A stretch of 64,000 nt of DNA from Sphingobium herbicidovorans (GCF_002080435.1 NZ_CP020538.1:2413501-2477500), one strand, 5' to 3'. Numbered from the stretch's first letter, positions 19,703 through 28,493 are shown. The notes: a model not told the origin generated them from the letters alone. Program-made: numbers and translations.

Positions 19703-20335
19703 CTATTGAGCCGTGCCCGCCGCATTTGCCGCAGCGCCCTGCGCAGTTCCACCCTCTGCCGTTTCCGCCCTGGGCGCGAAAATGCTCAGGCTGTCCAGTA
19801 CCTTCTCGGCTATTGCCTGATATTGTTCGCTCAGCATCTCGGGATAGCCGAACGTCGCCGTTACGATCGCGCCGCTGGGCTGGCGCAGCAGGCGCACGGC
19901 GACATTATTACCTTCGCCGTCATTCGCGGTGCCGCGATATTCATTGTCGCCGATATAGTCGCCATCGACGCCTTCTGAACTCCTGCTCAGGGCCGAAACC
20001 GCCTGTTGGAGCGTCTGCCCATCTTCGTCGGGTTTCCAGAATATGCGGACGTCAGCGCCAGCGCCGGGGTCCCGATATACCACGCCATCCGCATCGCTGG
20101 CGGACGCGTCTCGTTCCCAGCCTTCCGGGAAGGTGATTGAAAAGCCGCGATCGACATTCACATAGTTGCGGCTCTCTTCGCTCTCGGCCCTGTCCGCGGC
20201 GACCGCCTTGGCAGCGGCGGCGTTGGCGGCAGCAGCCAGTTCCTCTTGGCTGGGCATATCCTCGACCGGTTCGGCGCGCCCGCAGGCGACCAGTAGCAGG
20301 ATGGGAAGGCAGGCGACGAGGCTGGAGCTTTTCAT
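19703..20335 (-). CDS. Lipoprotein of unknown function, possibly PsbP-like fold
   Basis: A 210-residue envelope protein. The start MKSSSLVACLPILLLVACGR carries a lipobox (LVAC) with the lipidated Cys at residue 18. An Ala/Glu-rich linker (EELAAAANAAAAKAVAADRAE) precedes a domain beginning YVNVDRGFSITFPEGWERD, reminiscent of PsbP-like or DUF1795-type proteins. The tail is Ala/Gly-rich. I choose ATG 20335 because upstream in-frame codons would block the signal peptide. It is downstream of the NtrC-type regulator gene on the same strand. Function is not known. Confidence 0.7.
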   Translation of the reverse strand: MKSSSLVACLPILLLVACGRAEPVEDMPSQEELAAAANAAAAKAVAADRAESEESRNYVNVDRGFSITFPEGWERDASASDADGVVYRDPGAGADVRIFWKPDEDGQTLQQAVSALSRSSEGVDGDYIGDNEYRGTANDGEGNNVAVRLLRQPSGAIVTATFGYPEMLSEQYQAIAEKVLDSLSIFAPRAETAEGGTAQGAAANAAGTAQ

Positions 20336-20423
20336 GCCCGATCCAAAGCATAGCCAGCGCGACATTTCAACGCTGCAACGGTGCGGCGCGCAAAGGATAA
20401 GGCTTTTGGCGTGAAAACCCGGA

Positions 20424-21872
20424 TCAGGCGGCGCTGTCGATGCCCAGTTCGGCAAGCTTGCGGTACAGCGTTGAACGCCCGATGCCCAGGCGCCGGGCGA
20501 CCTCCGTCATGCGGCCGCGATAGTGGCCGATCGCCAGGCGGATGACGTCCGCTTCAATCTCGGCCAACTGCCGCACATGGCCATCGCCCTCGAACAGGGT
20601 GATGCCTGCAGCTTCCCGATGCGTTTGCGGCACGGCGCGCAGGCGGGGATGAAGCGGTTCGCCCTCGGCCCGCAGACGGATATGCGAGGCGATTTGCGGG
20701 AAATCCTGGGGGGTCAGCGCATCGCCCTCGCACAACACAGCCGCGCGGAAGAGGGCGTTCTGAAGCTGGCGTACATTGCCCGGCCAGTCATGCTGCATCA
20801 GCAGCGCCAGGGCGTCGTCCGTCAGGCCCAGGCTGCGCAGCCCCGGCTGGGTTGCGATCCGCGCGAGCAGATGGCGGCACAGCGCGGGCACATCGCCGAT
20901 CCGGTCCCGCAACGGCGGCACGGTCAACTGGACGACGTTCAGGCGATAATAAAGATCTTCGCGGAAACGTCCGGCTTCGATCTCATCGACCAGCCGCTTG
21001 TTCGTGGCGGCGATGACGCGCACATCGACATGGATCGGCCGCCGCGCGCCGATCGGTTGTACCTCTCCATCCTGAAGCACGCGCAGCAGCTTGACCTGGG
21101 CGTCGAGCGGCATTTCGCTGATTTCGTCCAGGAAGATGGTTCCCATGTCGGCGGATGCGAATTTGCCGACCTGCCGCTCGAACGCGCCGGTGAAAGCGCC
21201 ACGCTCATGGCCAAAGAGGTCCGATTCGACCAGATTGGCGGGAATCGCGCCGCAATTCACTGTCACCATGTCCTGTTTATGGCGCGGGGAGGCAGCATGG
21301 ATGGCGCGGGCGATGACGTCCTTGCCCACGCCGCTCTCGCCTTCGATCAGGACCGGCACGCGTGCGCGCGCAGCTTTTGCCGCGATGGCGAGCGCCGCGC
21401 GGAACTGCGGCGCTGCGCCGACAACATCTTCAAAGGAAAGGGCGGCGGAAATCTTTTCGGTGAGCGGTCGCAGTTCCCCCTTGCCATGTTCGTTCGACAA
21501 GGTGGCGTTGAGCGCGGCAAGCAGTCTTTCGGGTGCTACCGGCTTTGCGAGATAGTCGGTGGCGCCTGCCCGCATCGCTTCAACGGCGACCGCCACGCTG
21601 TTATGCGCAGTCAGGATCAGGATGGGCAAGGCAGGCCTGCGGGCGCGCAATTCGCGCACCAGGCCAGCCGCGTCGTAGCCGGGACTCCATTGATCGAGCA
21701 GCACCGCGTCCAGACGCATGCCGTCCTGCGTGCCGAGCATCGCAATGGCCATGTCGCCGTCATTGGCGAAGATCGTGCGCCATCCGGCGCGGGCTGCAAG
21801 CGCGGACACGAGCCTGCGCTGGGCAGGCTCCTCATCGATCAGCATCAGCATGGGAACGCCGTCGCGCGCCAT
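20424..21872 (-). CDS. NtrC-type sigma-54-dependent response regulator
   Basis: A 482-residue three-domain regulator. The receiver (about 10-120) has LMLIDEEPA, the acceptor Asp in AVLLDQWSPG, the switch Thr in LILTAHNS and Lys in YLAKPV. The AAA+ domain has Walker A GESGVGKD, the sigma-54 contact loop GAFTGA, Walker B GTIFLDEISEMP and R-finger region FREDLYYRLNVV. The Fis-type helix-turn-helix at the C-terminus reads GRMTEVARRLGIGRSTLYRKLAELG. ATG 21872 is chosen because AGAGGG precedes it; ATG 21887 has none. No cognate histidine kinase is adjacent. It is divergent from the oxidase subunit IV and transhydrogenase-like genes. Confidence 0.92.
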   Translation of the reverse strand: MARDGVPMLMLIDEEPAQRRLVSALAARAGWRTIFANDGDMAIAMLGTQDGMRLDAVLLDQWSPGYDAAGLVRELRARRPALPILILTAHNSVAVAVEAMRAGATDYLAKPVAPERLLAALNATLSNEHGKGELRPLTEKISAALSFEDVVGAAPQFRAALAIAAKAARARVPVLIEGESGVGKDVIARAIHAASPRHKQDMVTVNCGAIPANLVESDLFGHERGAFTGAFERQVGKFASADMGTIFLDEISEMPLDAQVKLLRVLQDGEVQPIGARRPIHVDVRVIAATNKRLVDEIEAGRFREDLYYRLNVVQLTVPPLRDRIGDVPALCRHLLARIATQPGLRSLGLTDDALALLMQHDWPGNVRQLQNALFRAAVLCEGDALTPQDFPQIASHIRLRAEGEPLHPRLRAVPQTHREAAGITLFEGDGHVRQLAEIEADVIRLAIGHYRGRMTEVARRLGIGRSTLYRKLAELGIDSAA

Positions 21873-22027
21873 CTTATCCCTCTTCATGAACTATGGCCGC
21901 AGCCTAGTGGAAGCGGGTAAAGGCGGCCTTAACCGGAAAGTTTTTCTTCCTCGGTTTCGAGGTTGAGGGGGGAGGGGCTTGTCGATAAGAGGGGCCCGCT
22001 CAAACACAGGCTGTCAAGGGAACGGAC

Positions 22028-22153
22028 ATGGCGTCAGAAGGAAATATGGAGAGCGCGAACCAGACCTATGCAGGGTTCGTGTCCCTCGTGAAGTGGGGCA
22101 CCATCGCCAGCGTGATTCTGGCTGCAATCGTCGTCCTGCTGATCTCCAGCTAA
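22028..22153 (+). CDS. aa3-type cytochrome c oxidase subunit IV (small subunit)
   Basis: A 41-residue protein beginning MASEGNMESANQTYAGFVSL and continuing with VKWGTIASVILAAIVVLLIS, one transmembrane helix (about 20-40). This matches the bacterial aa3 oxidase subunit IV family, whose hallmark is a short charged head, the YxGF motif and a single helix. AAGGGAA lies upstream of the ATG. It is 25 bp before the transhydrogenase-like pntAa gene, an arrangement I recall from other sphingomonads. Its role in oxidase assembly or stability is minor and not well defined. Confidence 0.85.
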   Translation: MASEGNMESANQTYAGFVSLVKWGTIASVILAAIVVLLISS

Positions 22154-22178
22154 GATCAGCGCCGCCAGGGGGATGTCG

Positions 22179-23297
22179 ATGAAAATTGCAATTATCAAGG
22201 AACTCGCCGAGGGCGAGCGCCGGGTTGCCGGTACGCCGGAAACCGTCAAGAAATTCGTGGGTCTGGGCGCAGATGTCGCGGTGGAATCAGGCGCGGGCCT
22301 GTCCGCCTCCATCGCCGATGCCGACTATGCAGCTATGGGCGCCACTTTGGGCGACCGCGCGGCGACTGTCGCGGGCGCGGACATCATATTGGGTGTCCAG
22401 GGGCCGGACGTGGCCAGCATCACCGGCGCCAAGCCCGGCGCATGGGTGGTCGCGGGTCTTAATCCCTTCGTGGAGCGCGCGCGCGTCGATGCCTATGCGG
22501 CGGCGGGCTATGAAGCGTTGGCCATGGAGTTCATGCCGCGCATCACCCGCGCCCAGTCGATGGACATTCTTTCGTCGCAGTCGAACCTCGCCGGTTACAA
22601 GGCGGTGCTGGACGCGGCCTATGAATATGGCCGCGCTTTCCCAATGATGATGACCGCGGCGGGCACGATTTCCCCGGCCAAGGCGTTCATCATGGGCGTC
22701 GGCGTCGCCGGGCTTCAGGCTATCGCGACCGCCAAGCGTCTCGGCGCGCAGGTCTCGGCGACGGACGTTCGCTCCGCCACCAAGGAGCAGATCGAGAGCC
22801 TCGGCGCGAAGGCCGTGTTCGTCGAAAGCGTTGCCGGCATCGAGGGCGAAGGCACAGGCGGCTACGCCACCGAGATGTCGGAAGATTATCAAAAGGCGCA
22901 GGCCGAACTGGTATCCAGCCACATCGCCAAGCAGGATATCGTCATCACCACGGCGCTTATCCCCGGCAAACCTGCGCCGCGCCTTATCACCGACGCGCAG
23001 ATCGCGACGATGAAGCCGGGCAGCGTGATCGTCGATCTCGCCGTCGAGCAGGGCGGCAATGTCGAGGGCGCGGTGCTGGGCCAGGTGGTCGAGCGCCATG
23101 GCGTGAAGATCGTGGGTCACAAGAATGTGCCTTCGCGTCTCGCGACTGACGCGTCCGCCCTGTTCGCGCGCAACCTCTATAATTTCCTCTCGGCCTTCTG
23201 GAACAAGGAACAGAACGCGCCGGTGCTGGATGAGGAAATCGGTAACGCGATCCGCGTGACGCAAGGCGGCAAGGTCGTCAGCGAACGCCTGCTGTAA
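22179..23297 (+). CDS. pntAa: NAD(P) transhydrogenase domain I subunit (PntAa)
   Basis: The NAD(H)-binding component of proton-translocating transhydrogenase, 372 residues. The family start MKIAIIKELAEGERRVAGTP is clear. The RQD loop is intact: R121, Q126, D129 and S132 in PRITRAQSMDILSS, spaced as in the Rhodospirillum rubrum protein. The nucleotide fold carries GVGVAGLQAIATAKRLGA near residue 170. ATG 22179 is preferred over ATG 22173 because a GGGGG site sits six bases upstream. The genes after it encode altered membrane subunits and no domain III, so classical hydride transfer to NADP+ is doubtful unless domain III comes from elsewhere. Confidence 0.93.
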   Translation: MKIAIIKELAEGERRVAGTPETVKKFVGLGADVAVESGAGLSASIADADYAAMGATLGDRAATVAGADIILGVQGPDVASITGAKPGAWVVAGLNPFVERARVDAYAAAGYEALAMEFMPRITRAQSMDILSSQSNLAGYKAVLDAAYEYGRAFPMMMTAAGTISPAKAFIMGVGVAGLQAIATAKRLGAQVSATDVRSATKEQIESLGAKAVFVESVAGIEGEGTGGYATEMSEDYQKAQAELVSSHIAKQDIVITTALIPGKPAPRLITDAQIATMKPGSVIVDLAVEQGGNVEGAVLGQVVERHGVKIVGHKNVPSRLATDASALFARNLYNFLSAFWNKEQNAPVLDEEIGNAIRVTQGGKVVSERLL

Positions 23298-23306
23298 TGG
23301 CCGGAA

Positions 23307-23335
23307 GCCCTCCCTGTCCCGGTGGCGGGGAGGGC
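23307..23335 (+). terminator. Hairpin between pntAa and the PntAb-like gene
   Basis: GCCCTCCC and GGGAGGGC (23307-23314 and 23328-23335) form an 8-bp stem 10 bp after the pntAa stop codon without a U-run. It may reduce read-through into the two downstream membrane genes. Confidence 0.35.
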
Positions 23336-23402
23336 AGGCCGTCGGGGGAATGTCCGCTCCTCCTGTTCACCTCCTGAAAGTGGGATCGAGAAAGGAATGA
23401 GC

Positions 23403-23678
23403 ATGCTTTTCCTCTTCTCCTTTCTTCTGGCCTGCGCGGTCGGCGCATTCGCGGTCTGGCGCCTGCCGTTTGAGCGCCTTGCGGGGCTGCTCACCCCCCT
23501 TCTTCTACTCTCCTCGTCGGGCATCGCGGGCGCGCTCGTTGTGGCGGCCGAGGCGGGCAGCGCTGCCGCGCGCTATCTTGGCCTGATTGCAATCCTCCTG
23601 GCGTGCGCTTCCTTCTGCGGCGCGTTCATTGCCACGCGACGCCTGGAAAAGACCGGGCAGATCACTTCCCGTTTGTGA
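23403..23678 (+). CDS. Diverged PntAb-like membrane subunit
   Basis: A 91-residue, three- to four-helix membrane protein. By eye it aligns with the 4-TM part of transhydrogenase alpha: ACAVGAFAVWRL with the typical AFVGYYVVW, SSSGIAGALVVA with NAISGIIVVGALL, and GLIAILLACASFCGAFIATRRL with [21 protein letters not shown]. The normally conserved HTPLMSVTNA stretch is replaced by LAGLLTPLLLL. ATG 23403 fits AAAGGA six bases upstream; ATG 23397 does not. It lies 105 bp after pntAa and 10 bp before the PntB-like gene. Homology is inferred from position and motif pattern. Confidence 0.65.
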   Translation: MLFLFSFLLACAVGAFAVWRLPFERLAGLLTPLLLLSSSGIAGALVVAAEAGSAAARYLGLIAILLACASFCGAFIATRRLEKTGQITSRL

Positions 23679-23688
23679 GCGTAGCGCC

Positions 23689-24333
23689 TTGATCGATGCC
23701 GTCACGCTTGCCTGGGCCGTCGCGGCCCTGCTCTTTTTCCTGTCGCTATGGCCGTCGGACGGGACGCCTGCGCGGAGGCAGCGCAACACGGCCGCGGCGG
23801 GGATCGCCCTGTTGTCCGCCGCTGCGGTGTACGGCATGGATTTTATCAACATGCCCGAGATTGTCGGCGCGCTGGTCATCGGTGCAGCGCTGGGACTGTT
23901 GATGGCGCGCGAATGGCCATATCATAGGCTGTTCGTTCTGATGACCGGGTTTGCTGGCCTTGCCGGGAGCGCCGCCATATGCGCGGCAGCGGCCGTCTGG
24001 CTCAATCCCTATGCGTTCGGCCTGATCGACCAGGGAAGCGACGGCATCGCCACGCGGCACATGGTCATGCTCGTCATGACCATGTCGACAGGTGCAGTCG
24101 CATGCGGCGCTGCATTCGTTGCGCTGATCGGACGCGGGGTGAGCAGCGCCGCCCTGCTTGCGCTGGCGATTGGCATGGCGGGCTGGTCAGCCGCGGCCCT
24201 GGCGTTTCTGTTGCAAAATATCGGCATGGTGGCGGCGGGTGGCCTTGCCGGGGCGGGCGGCGCCGTCCTTGCTCTGCGCCTATGGGGCAGAGCGCGGGGG
24301 CGGGGGATTGCCGATACAGGGCGCGGCCCGTAA
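23689..24333 (+). CDS. Truncated and diverged PntB-like membrane domain (no domain III)
   Basis: A 214-residue protein with seven or eight hydrophobic helices. It aligns by eye with domain II of PntB: LLFFLSL, RRQRNTAAAGIALLSAAA, IVGALVIGAALGL, GFAGLAG, STGAVACGAAFVAL and AGWSAAALAFLLQ with its following GGLAGAGGAVLALRL. The position of E. coli PntB His91 (in ELVAILHSFVGLA) is T86 here. The protein ends soon after the last helix, and the roughly 180-residue NADP(H)-binding domain III is missing; the next 57 bp are non-coding. Start is TTG 23689, the only codon that keeps the first helix; its ribosome-binding site is poor. A relic or a repurposed membrane partner of PntAa are both possible. 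Confidence 0.6.
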   Translation: MIDAVTLAWAVAALLFFLSLWPSDGTPARRQRNTAAAGIALLSAAAVYGMDFINMPEIVGALVIGAALGLLMAREWPYHRLFVLMTGFAGLAGSAAICAAAAVWLNPYAFGLIDQGSDGIATRHMVMLVMTMSTGAVACGAAFVALIGRGVSSAALLALAIGMAGWSAAALAFLLQNIGMVAAGGLAGAGGAVLALRLWGRARGRGIADTGRGP

Positions 24334-24390
24334 CGCTTGGATGGCAAGATGCAGGAGCCTCCTGCCGGTGCAATTGGGGTAAGACATTAG

Positions 24391-25083
24391 ATGCAGAAGC
24401 TCGGTTTGATCGGCGGTCTCAGCTGGACGTCCACGGGACGCTATTACCAGATCATCAACCAGGCGGTTCACCGCGCGAAGGGCGGCCAGCACAGCGCCCC
24501 GCTGTTGATCGAGAGCCTGGACTTTGCGGACATTGGCCGCTCAACCACCGAAGAGGAATGGGTTCATGCCGCGCGGGTGCTGACCGCGTCGGCCCGCCGG
24601 CTGGAGCAGGCAGGGGCGAGGGCGCTGCTGATCTGCGCCAACAGCATGCACCGCGTCTATGACGAAGTGCAGGCGGGCGTGGATGTGCCCATCGTCCACA
24701 TCGCCGATGCGGTTGGCCGCAAGATGAAGGCGGACGGCGTGGAAAAGGCAGCGCTTCTCGGCACCCGCAATGTCATGACCGAAAAATTCTACCGCCAGCG
24801 GCTGGTGGGGCATGGGATATCCCTGCTGCCGCCGGACCTCGAACTGGCCGAACGGATTGACCGCATCGTTTATGAGGAACTGACCATCGGCAAGGTCAGC
24901 CGGGAATCCGAACGCTATATGCGTTCCGAACTGACCGACATCGCCAAGGAAAATGTGCAGGCGGCGATCCTGGCCTGTACGGAGCTGGAGATGATCGTCG
25001 ATGTAAAGGCGAATGTCTTGCCGATCTACGATGGCACCGCCATCCATGCGCGGGCCGGGGTGGATGTGATCCTCGGCGACTGA
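24391..25083 (+). CDS. Aspartate/glutamate racemase family protein
   Basis: A 230-residue cofactor-independent racemase of the YgeA/RacD type. The start KLGLIGGLSWTSTGRYYQIIN is characteristic, and the two catalytic cysteines are seen in LLICANSMHR (about residue 89) and AAILACTELEM (about 197). It may make D-glutamate or D-aspartate; substrate specificity cannot be read, and YgeA-type enzymes often act broadly. ATG 24391 follows GGGGTAAGA. It is 57 bp after the PntB-like gene on the same strand and ends at a bidirectional terminator. Confidence 0.87.
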   Translation: MQKLGLIGGLSWTSTGRYYQIINQAVHRAKGGQHSAPLLIESLDFADIGRSTTEEEWVHAARVLTASARRLEQAGARALLICANSMHRVYDEVQAGVDVPIVHIADAVGRKMKADGVEKAALLGTRNVMTEKFYRQRLVGHGISLLPPDLELAERIDRIVYEELTIGKVSRESERYMRSELTDIAKENVQAAILACTELEMIVDVKANVLPIYDGTAIHARAGVDVILGD

Positions 25084-25091
25084 ACCGACAA

Positions 25092-25127
25092 AAAAAAGGG
25101 GACGCCTTTCAGCGCCCCCTTCTTCTC
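25092..25127. terminator. Bidirectional terminator between the racemase gene and tadC
   Basis: AAGGGGACGC and GCGCCCCCTT form a stem with one internal mismatch, flanked by A7 on the left and TTCTTCTC on the right. It is placed between the converging stop codons at 25083 and 25141. Confidence 0.75.
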
Positions 25128-25140
25128 TCCTGTTATATCG

Positions 25141-26133
25141 TCAGAATGCCGTGCTGATCGAGCAGGCCGCAGGGCCAAGGATCACGACGAACAGCGTCGG
25201 CAGGATGAAGAGGATGAGCGGCACCGTCATGATCGCGGGCAGGCGCGCGGCCTTTTCCTCGGCGCGCATCATGCGTTCATGGCGGAATTCGGCGGACAGC
25301 ACGCGCAGGGCCGAGGCGAGCGGCGTGCCATATTTTTCCGTTTGGATCATGGTCGTGACCACGCCCTTGATCGCGTCCAGCTTCACGCGGTTGGCCAGAT
25401 TTTCAAAGGCCATGCGCCGTTCGGTCAGGAAACTGAGTTCGATCGCCGTCAGCTGAAATTCATCGCCCAGTTCCGGATAGGCCTTGCCCAATTCCTTCGA
25501 CACGCGGGCGAAGGCGGCATCGACCGTCAAGCCCGCCTCGGCGCAGATGACGAGCAGGTCGAGCGCATCGGGCAAGCCCTTGCGAATCGCGGCGGAACGC
25601 TTCTGCACCTGATTGTCGATGAAGATGTCGGGCGCCTTGTAGGACAGCAGCAACGCACCGGCGAACGCCATGAAACGCTTGGCCCCGCCCCATTCGGGGA
25701 ACATCCCTACGCCATAAAGCAGCAGGGCCGCCGTGCCCCCGACCAGAATCGGCAGCACCAGGCGACCGAAGATGACCGCGACCGCCCAGTCCTTCGACCG
25801 GATGCCCGCCTGCGCCAGCTTGATCTGTGCATCTTTAAGCTGATCGTCCTGCAGCACCTTGAGGCCCGACAGGAACGACCGCATCTGGTCGGTCGCCTGG
25901 TTCTTCTTGACCAGCTTCGCGCGGCGGCGCGCGGTGGAGGCGGTGATGCCCGCCTTCAACTGTTCGCGGCGTTCGTTCAGCGCCTTGACCCGCTTGGCCA
26001 TGGGATCGCGCACGGTCATGACCGAATAGAGGACGAACATCATCGCCAGCGTCGCAACCGCGGCAAGCAGCGTGCCGAAATCGGTGGCGGACAGGCCAAA
26101 GAGCGTGCCGGCGGGGAGGGGAGCGGTTTCCAT
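25141..26133 (-). CDS. tadC: Tad pilus inner-membrane platform protein TadC
   Basis: A 330-residue type II secretion F (T2SSF) membrane protein of the Tad/Flp pilus machine. An N-terminal helix (about 18-38) is followed by a charged cytosolic region, helices near 120-165, the T2SSF cytosolic domain with GLPDALDLLVICAEAGLTVDAAFARVSKEL near 185, and a C-terminal hydrophobic segment MTVPLILFILPTLFVVIL. Paired with TadB it forms the platform driven by the TadA/CpaF ATPase, which is not in this locus. ATG 26133, 15 bp after the tadB stop codon. Confidence 0.9.
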   Translation of the reverse strand: METAPLPAGTLFGLSATDFGTLLAAVATLAMMFVLYSVMTVRDPMAKRVKALNERREQLKAGITASTARRRAKLVKKNQATDQMRSFLSGLKVLQDDQLKDAQIKLAQAGIRSKDWAVAVIFGRLVLPILVGGTAALLLYGVGMFPEWGGAKRFMAFAGALLLSYKAPDIFIDNQVQKRSAAIRKGLPDALDLLVICAEAGLTVDAAFARVSKELGKAYPELGDEFQLTAIELSFLTERRMAFENLANRVKLDAIKGVVTTMIQTEKYGTPLASALRVLSAEFRHERMMRAEEKAARLPAIMTVPLILFILPTLFVVILGPAACSISTAF

Positions 26134-26148
26134 GACTGTCTTTCCCCG

Positions 26149-27159
26149 TCAGATCTCGAAGTTGATCATCTGCGCCATGATGAAGACGCCGATCCCCATC
26201 CAGCACATGCCGCCCAGACCGATGACCTGCATCGTCGACATCCCGAACAGGCCCGCCGGATCGGACGTGAAGAATGGGGCCATATACTGGAAGTTGATGT
26301 AGCAGATCATGCCGAACACCAGGAACGGCAGCGCGCCGATGATGTAGGCCGACGCCTTGGATTCGGACGACATCGCGCGGATTTTCAGTTTCATCTGCGC
26401 GCGCTGGCGCAGCACCGTGGCCAGGTTCGACAGGGTTTCGGCCAGGTTGCCGCCCGTTTCGCGCTGGATCGCCAGGCTGATGACGAAAAACTGGAACTCA
26501 GGCGTGCCCAGCCGGTCGGCCGTTTCCTGCAGCGCCTGGTCCATGGTCTTGCCGATCTTGATCCGTTCGGTGATCAGCTTGAACTCTTCGCCAACAGGGC
26601 CCGGCACTTCGCTCGCCACGACGCCCAGCGTTTCGGTGATGGGCAGGCCAGAGCGCAGGCCACGCGTCAGCAGTTCCAGCGCGTCCGGGAATTTGGCGGT
26701 GAATTGAAATACGCGCTTCTTGATCAGGCGTCCCACCCACATATGGGGCAGGGCCAGCCCCGCGGCCAGGCTGACCATGATCGCCAGCAGCGGCGGGAAG
26801 CCGCGCACGAACATCACCGCGCACAGCGTCAGGGCGACGATGGAGCACGCGGTCATATACTGGCTGACCGTCCATTTTTTGCCGGTCATCCTGATGCGCT
26901 TGGCGAGATTTTCGGGGTTGGGCACCAGCGACACGAGCATCTTCATTTCGCTGCCGGGCTGCCGGTTCGAAATGACCTTGCGCATCCGCGCTTCCATCAG
27001 TGCATCGGTCGAACCGCTATGACGTTCGCGGATCAGGGCGACGCGCCGCTTGCTCGCCTTGTCGGCTGAAGGCCCGGCAAAGGCCATCGCGACCAAGCCT
27101 GTGAAGGTCGTCAGCAGCACCAGCAGCAGGATGAAATTGCCGTCCATCTGTTCGCCCAT
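26149..27159 (-). CDS. tadB: Tad pilus inner-membrane platform protein TadB
   Basis: A 336-residue T2SSF-domain protein. The N-terminal helix (ILLLVLLTTFTGLVAMAFA) precedes a basic loop, two helices around 100-145, the T2SSF core with PDALELLTRGLRSGLPITETLGVVASE near 160 and NLAETLSNLATVLRQRAQMKLKIRAMSSE near 245, and two C-terminal helices. ATG 27159 or ATG 27147 could start it. In most tad operons the cpaF/tadA gene lies directly upstream; here only 48 bp separate it from cpaE. Confidence 0.9.
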   Translation of the reverse strand: MGEQMDGNFILLLVLLTTFTGLVAMAFAGPSADKASKRRVALIRERHSGSTDALMEARMRKVISNRQPGSEMKMLVSLVPNPENLAKRIRMTGKKWTVSQYMTACSIVALTLCAVMFVRGFPPLLAIMVSLAAGLALPHMWVGRLIKKRVFQFTAKFPDALELLTRGLRSGLPITETLGVVASEVPGPVGEEFKLITERIKIGKTMDQALQETADRLGTPEFQFFVISLAIQRETGGNLAETLSNLATVLRQRAQMKLKIRAMSSESKASAYIIGALPFLVFGMICYINFQYMAPFFTSDPAGLFGMSTMQVIGLGGMCWMGIGVFIMAQMINFEI

Positions 27160-27207
27160 TCCCGTAAAGCCGCCACGCCGCCACTGGCAGCGTAGCGCGC
27201 TTGAAAC

Positions 27208-28491
27208 TTACGCCTTGGCCTTTTCCTTGCGGGCCGGGATCAGGCTTCTGAGATCGCCGATCTTGCCCAGCAGGGAATCGCCCTTCTTCTTCGCTGCCTT
27301 GCCGTCGCCAGCGGCTTCGTGGTCGTCAGCCGCGCCGACCACCGCGTCGAGCAGGGTTGCGCAGGCCGATCCGACCTTGCTGCCCTTGGCTGTTTCGGCC
27401 AGCGTCTTGCCGAGTTTGGCGGACTGGGCGGCAACCCGCAGATCGAACGGGATCAGGATATCGACCTTGCGTTCGATCGACGTTTCGAAATCCTTGCGGT
27501 TGATTTCCGGCACGCCCGTATGCACGCGATTGGCGACCACCAGCACGCGCGACTGGGGCGCGTTGCTCTTCAGCCAGGAAAGGATGCGGATCGAATCGCG
27601 CGCCGCCGCCAGCGTCAGTTCGGTGACGACCACCGCGACATTGACGTCGCTCATCAGATGGGGATGCTGGATCAGCATGTGGCGCGGCAGATCGATGACG
27701 CTGCATTCGAACGCCGCGCGGAATTCCTCCAGCAGCTGGTAGAATGCGCCGCCATCGGTCAGCATCGGCTGGCTGATCGGCGCTTCGGCCGACAGGATCG
27801 CCAATGTGTCGCTTGCGCGCACCATGGCGCGTTCGATGAACAGGCCGTCGATGCGGCTTGGATTGTCGATCGCGTCGGTCAGGCCACGGCCCGGTTCCAG
27901 ATCCATCGCCAGCGCGTTGGTGCCGAAATGGACGTCCAGGTCCAGCAGGGCGGTAGGCCGCTTCTGCTTTTCCGACAGCAGCCAGCCGAGCGAGGTCGCG
28001 ATGCTCGACGCACCGACGCCGCCGCGCGTGCCGATGACAGCGACGGTCATGTGCGGGCGTTCAGGCGCGGCGTCACGCGGCGCAAAGAACACGGCCTGCG
28101 CCTGCGCCAGAGCGTCGCGCAACTGGTCAGCGCCAAAGGGCTTGAGCAGATAATCCTGTATCCCGCTGGCCAGCAGGTCGCGATACAGGCGCACGTCATT
28201 GACCTGACCGGCGGCGATCACCACCGTTCCCGGCTCGCAGACTTCCGCCAGGCTGTTGATGTCGTTCAGCGGATCGCCGCTTTCGGACATGTCGACAAAC
28301 AGGATTTGAGGGGATGCGCTGACCGACAGGCTCTGCACGGCGTTGCGCATGCCGCCCTTGTTCACCTTTTCAGGCGCCCAGCCCATTTCGGCGGCGACCA
28401 TCGCCAGCAGGTCGTGGCTGTGATCGTCGCAAACAAAGGCGTGGAAGGGGTCGCGCTGTCCAGACATGGCAGGTTTCCAGGGTGCGTTCAT
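27208..28491 (-). CDS. cpaE: Tad pilus localisation ATPase CpaE/TadZ
   Basis: A 427-residue protein with an N-terminal receiver-like domain (about 15-135, ending DYLLKPFGADQLRDAL) and a MinD/ParA-like ATPase domain starting with the deviant Walker A GTRGGVGASSIATSLGW near 155. The usual signature Lys of ParA proteins is Arg here and the second Lys is absent, as in several TadZ proteins. LLDLDVHFGTNALAMDLEP is the switch I/II region. In Caulobacter CpaE marks the pole where pili assemble. ATG 28491 starts two bases after the cpaD stop codon. Confidence 0.9.
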   Translation of the reverse strand: MNAPWKPAMSGQRDPFHAFVCDDHSHDLLAMVAAEMGWAPEKVNKGGMRNAVQSLSVSASPQILFVDMSESGDPLNDINSLAEVCEPGTVVIAAGQVNDVRLYRDLLASGIQDYLLKPFGADQLRDALAQAQAVFFAPRDAAPERPHMTVAVIGTRGGVGASSIATSLGWLLSEKQKRPTALLDLDVHFGTNALAMDLEPGRGLTDAIDNPSRIDGLFIERAMVRASDTLAILSAEAPISQPMLTDGGAFYQLLEEFRAAFECSVIDLPRHMLIQHPHLMSDVNVAVVVTELTLAAARDSIRILSWLKSNAPQSRVLVVANRVHTGVPEINRKDFETSIERKVDILIPFDLRVAAQSAKLGKTLAETAKGSKVGSACATLLDAVVGAADDHEAAGDGKAAKKKGDSLLGKIGDLRSLIPARKEKAKA

Positions 28492-28493
28492 GA

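Noticed and set aside
24334..24390. A frameshift hiding PntB domain III downstream of the truncated gene
   Set aside because: Only 57 bp lie before the racemase start and no frame there or in the racemase region encodes the NADP-binding GYGMAVAQ-like pattern; the domain is absent, not shifted.
25279..27069. Long plus-strand open frame (about 596 codons) antisense to tadB and tadC
   Set aside because: It mirrors the two tad genes, is rich in His, Gln and Arg as expected for a GC-rich shadow frame, and has no recognisable domain or ribosome-binding site.
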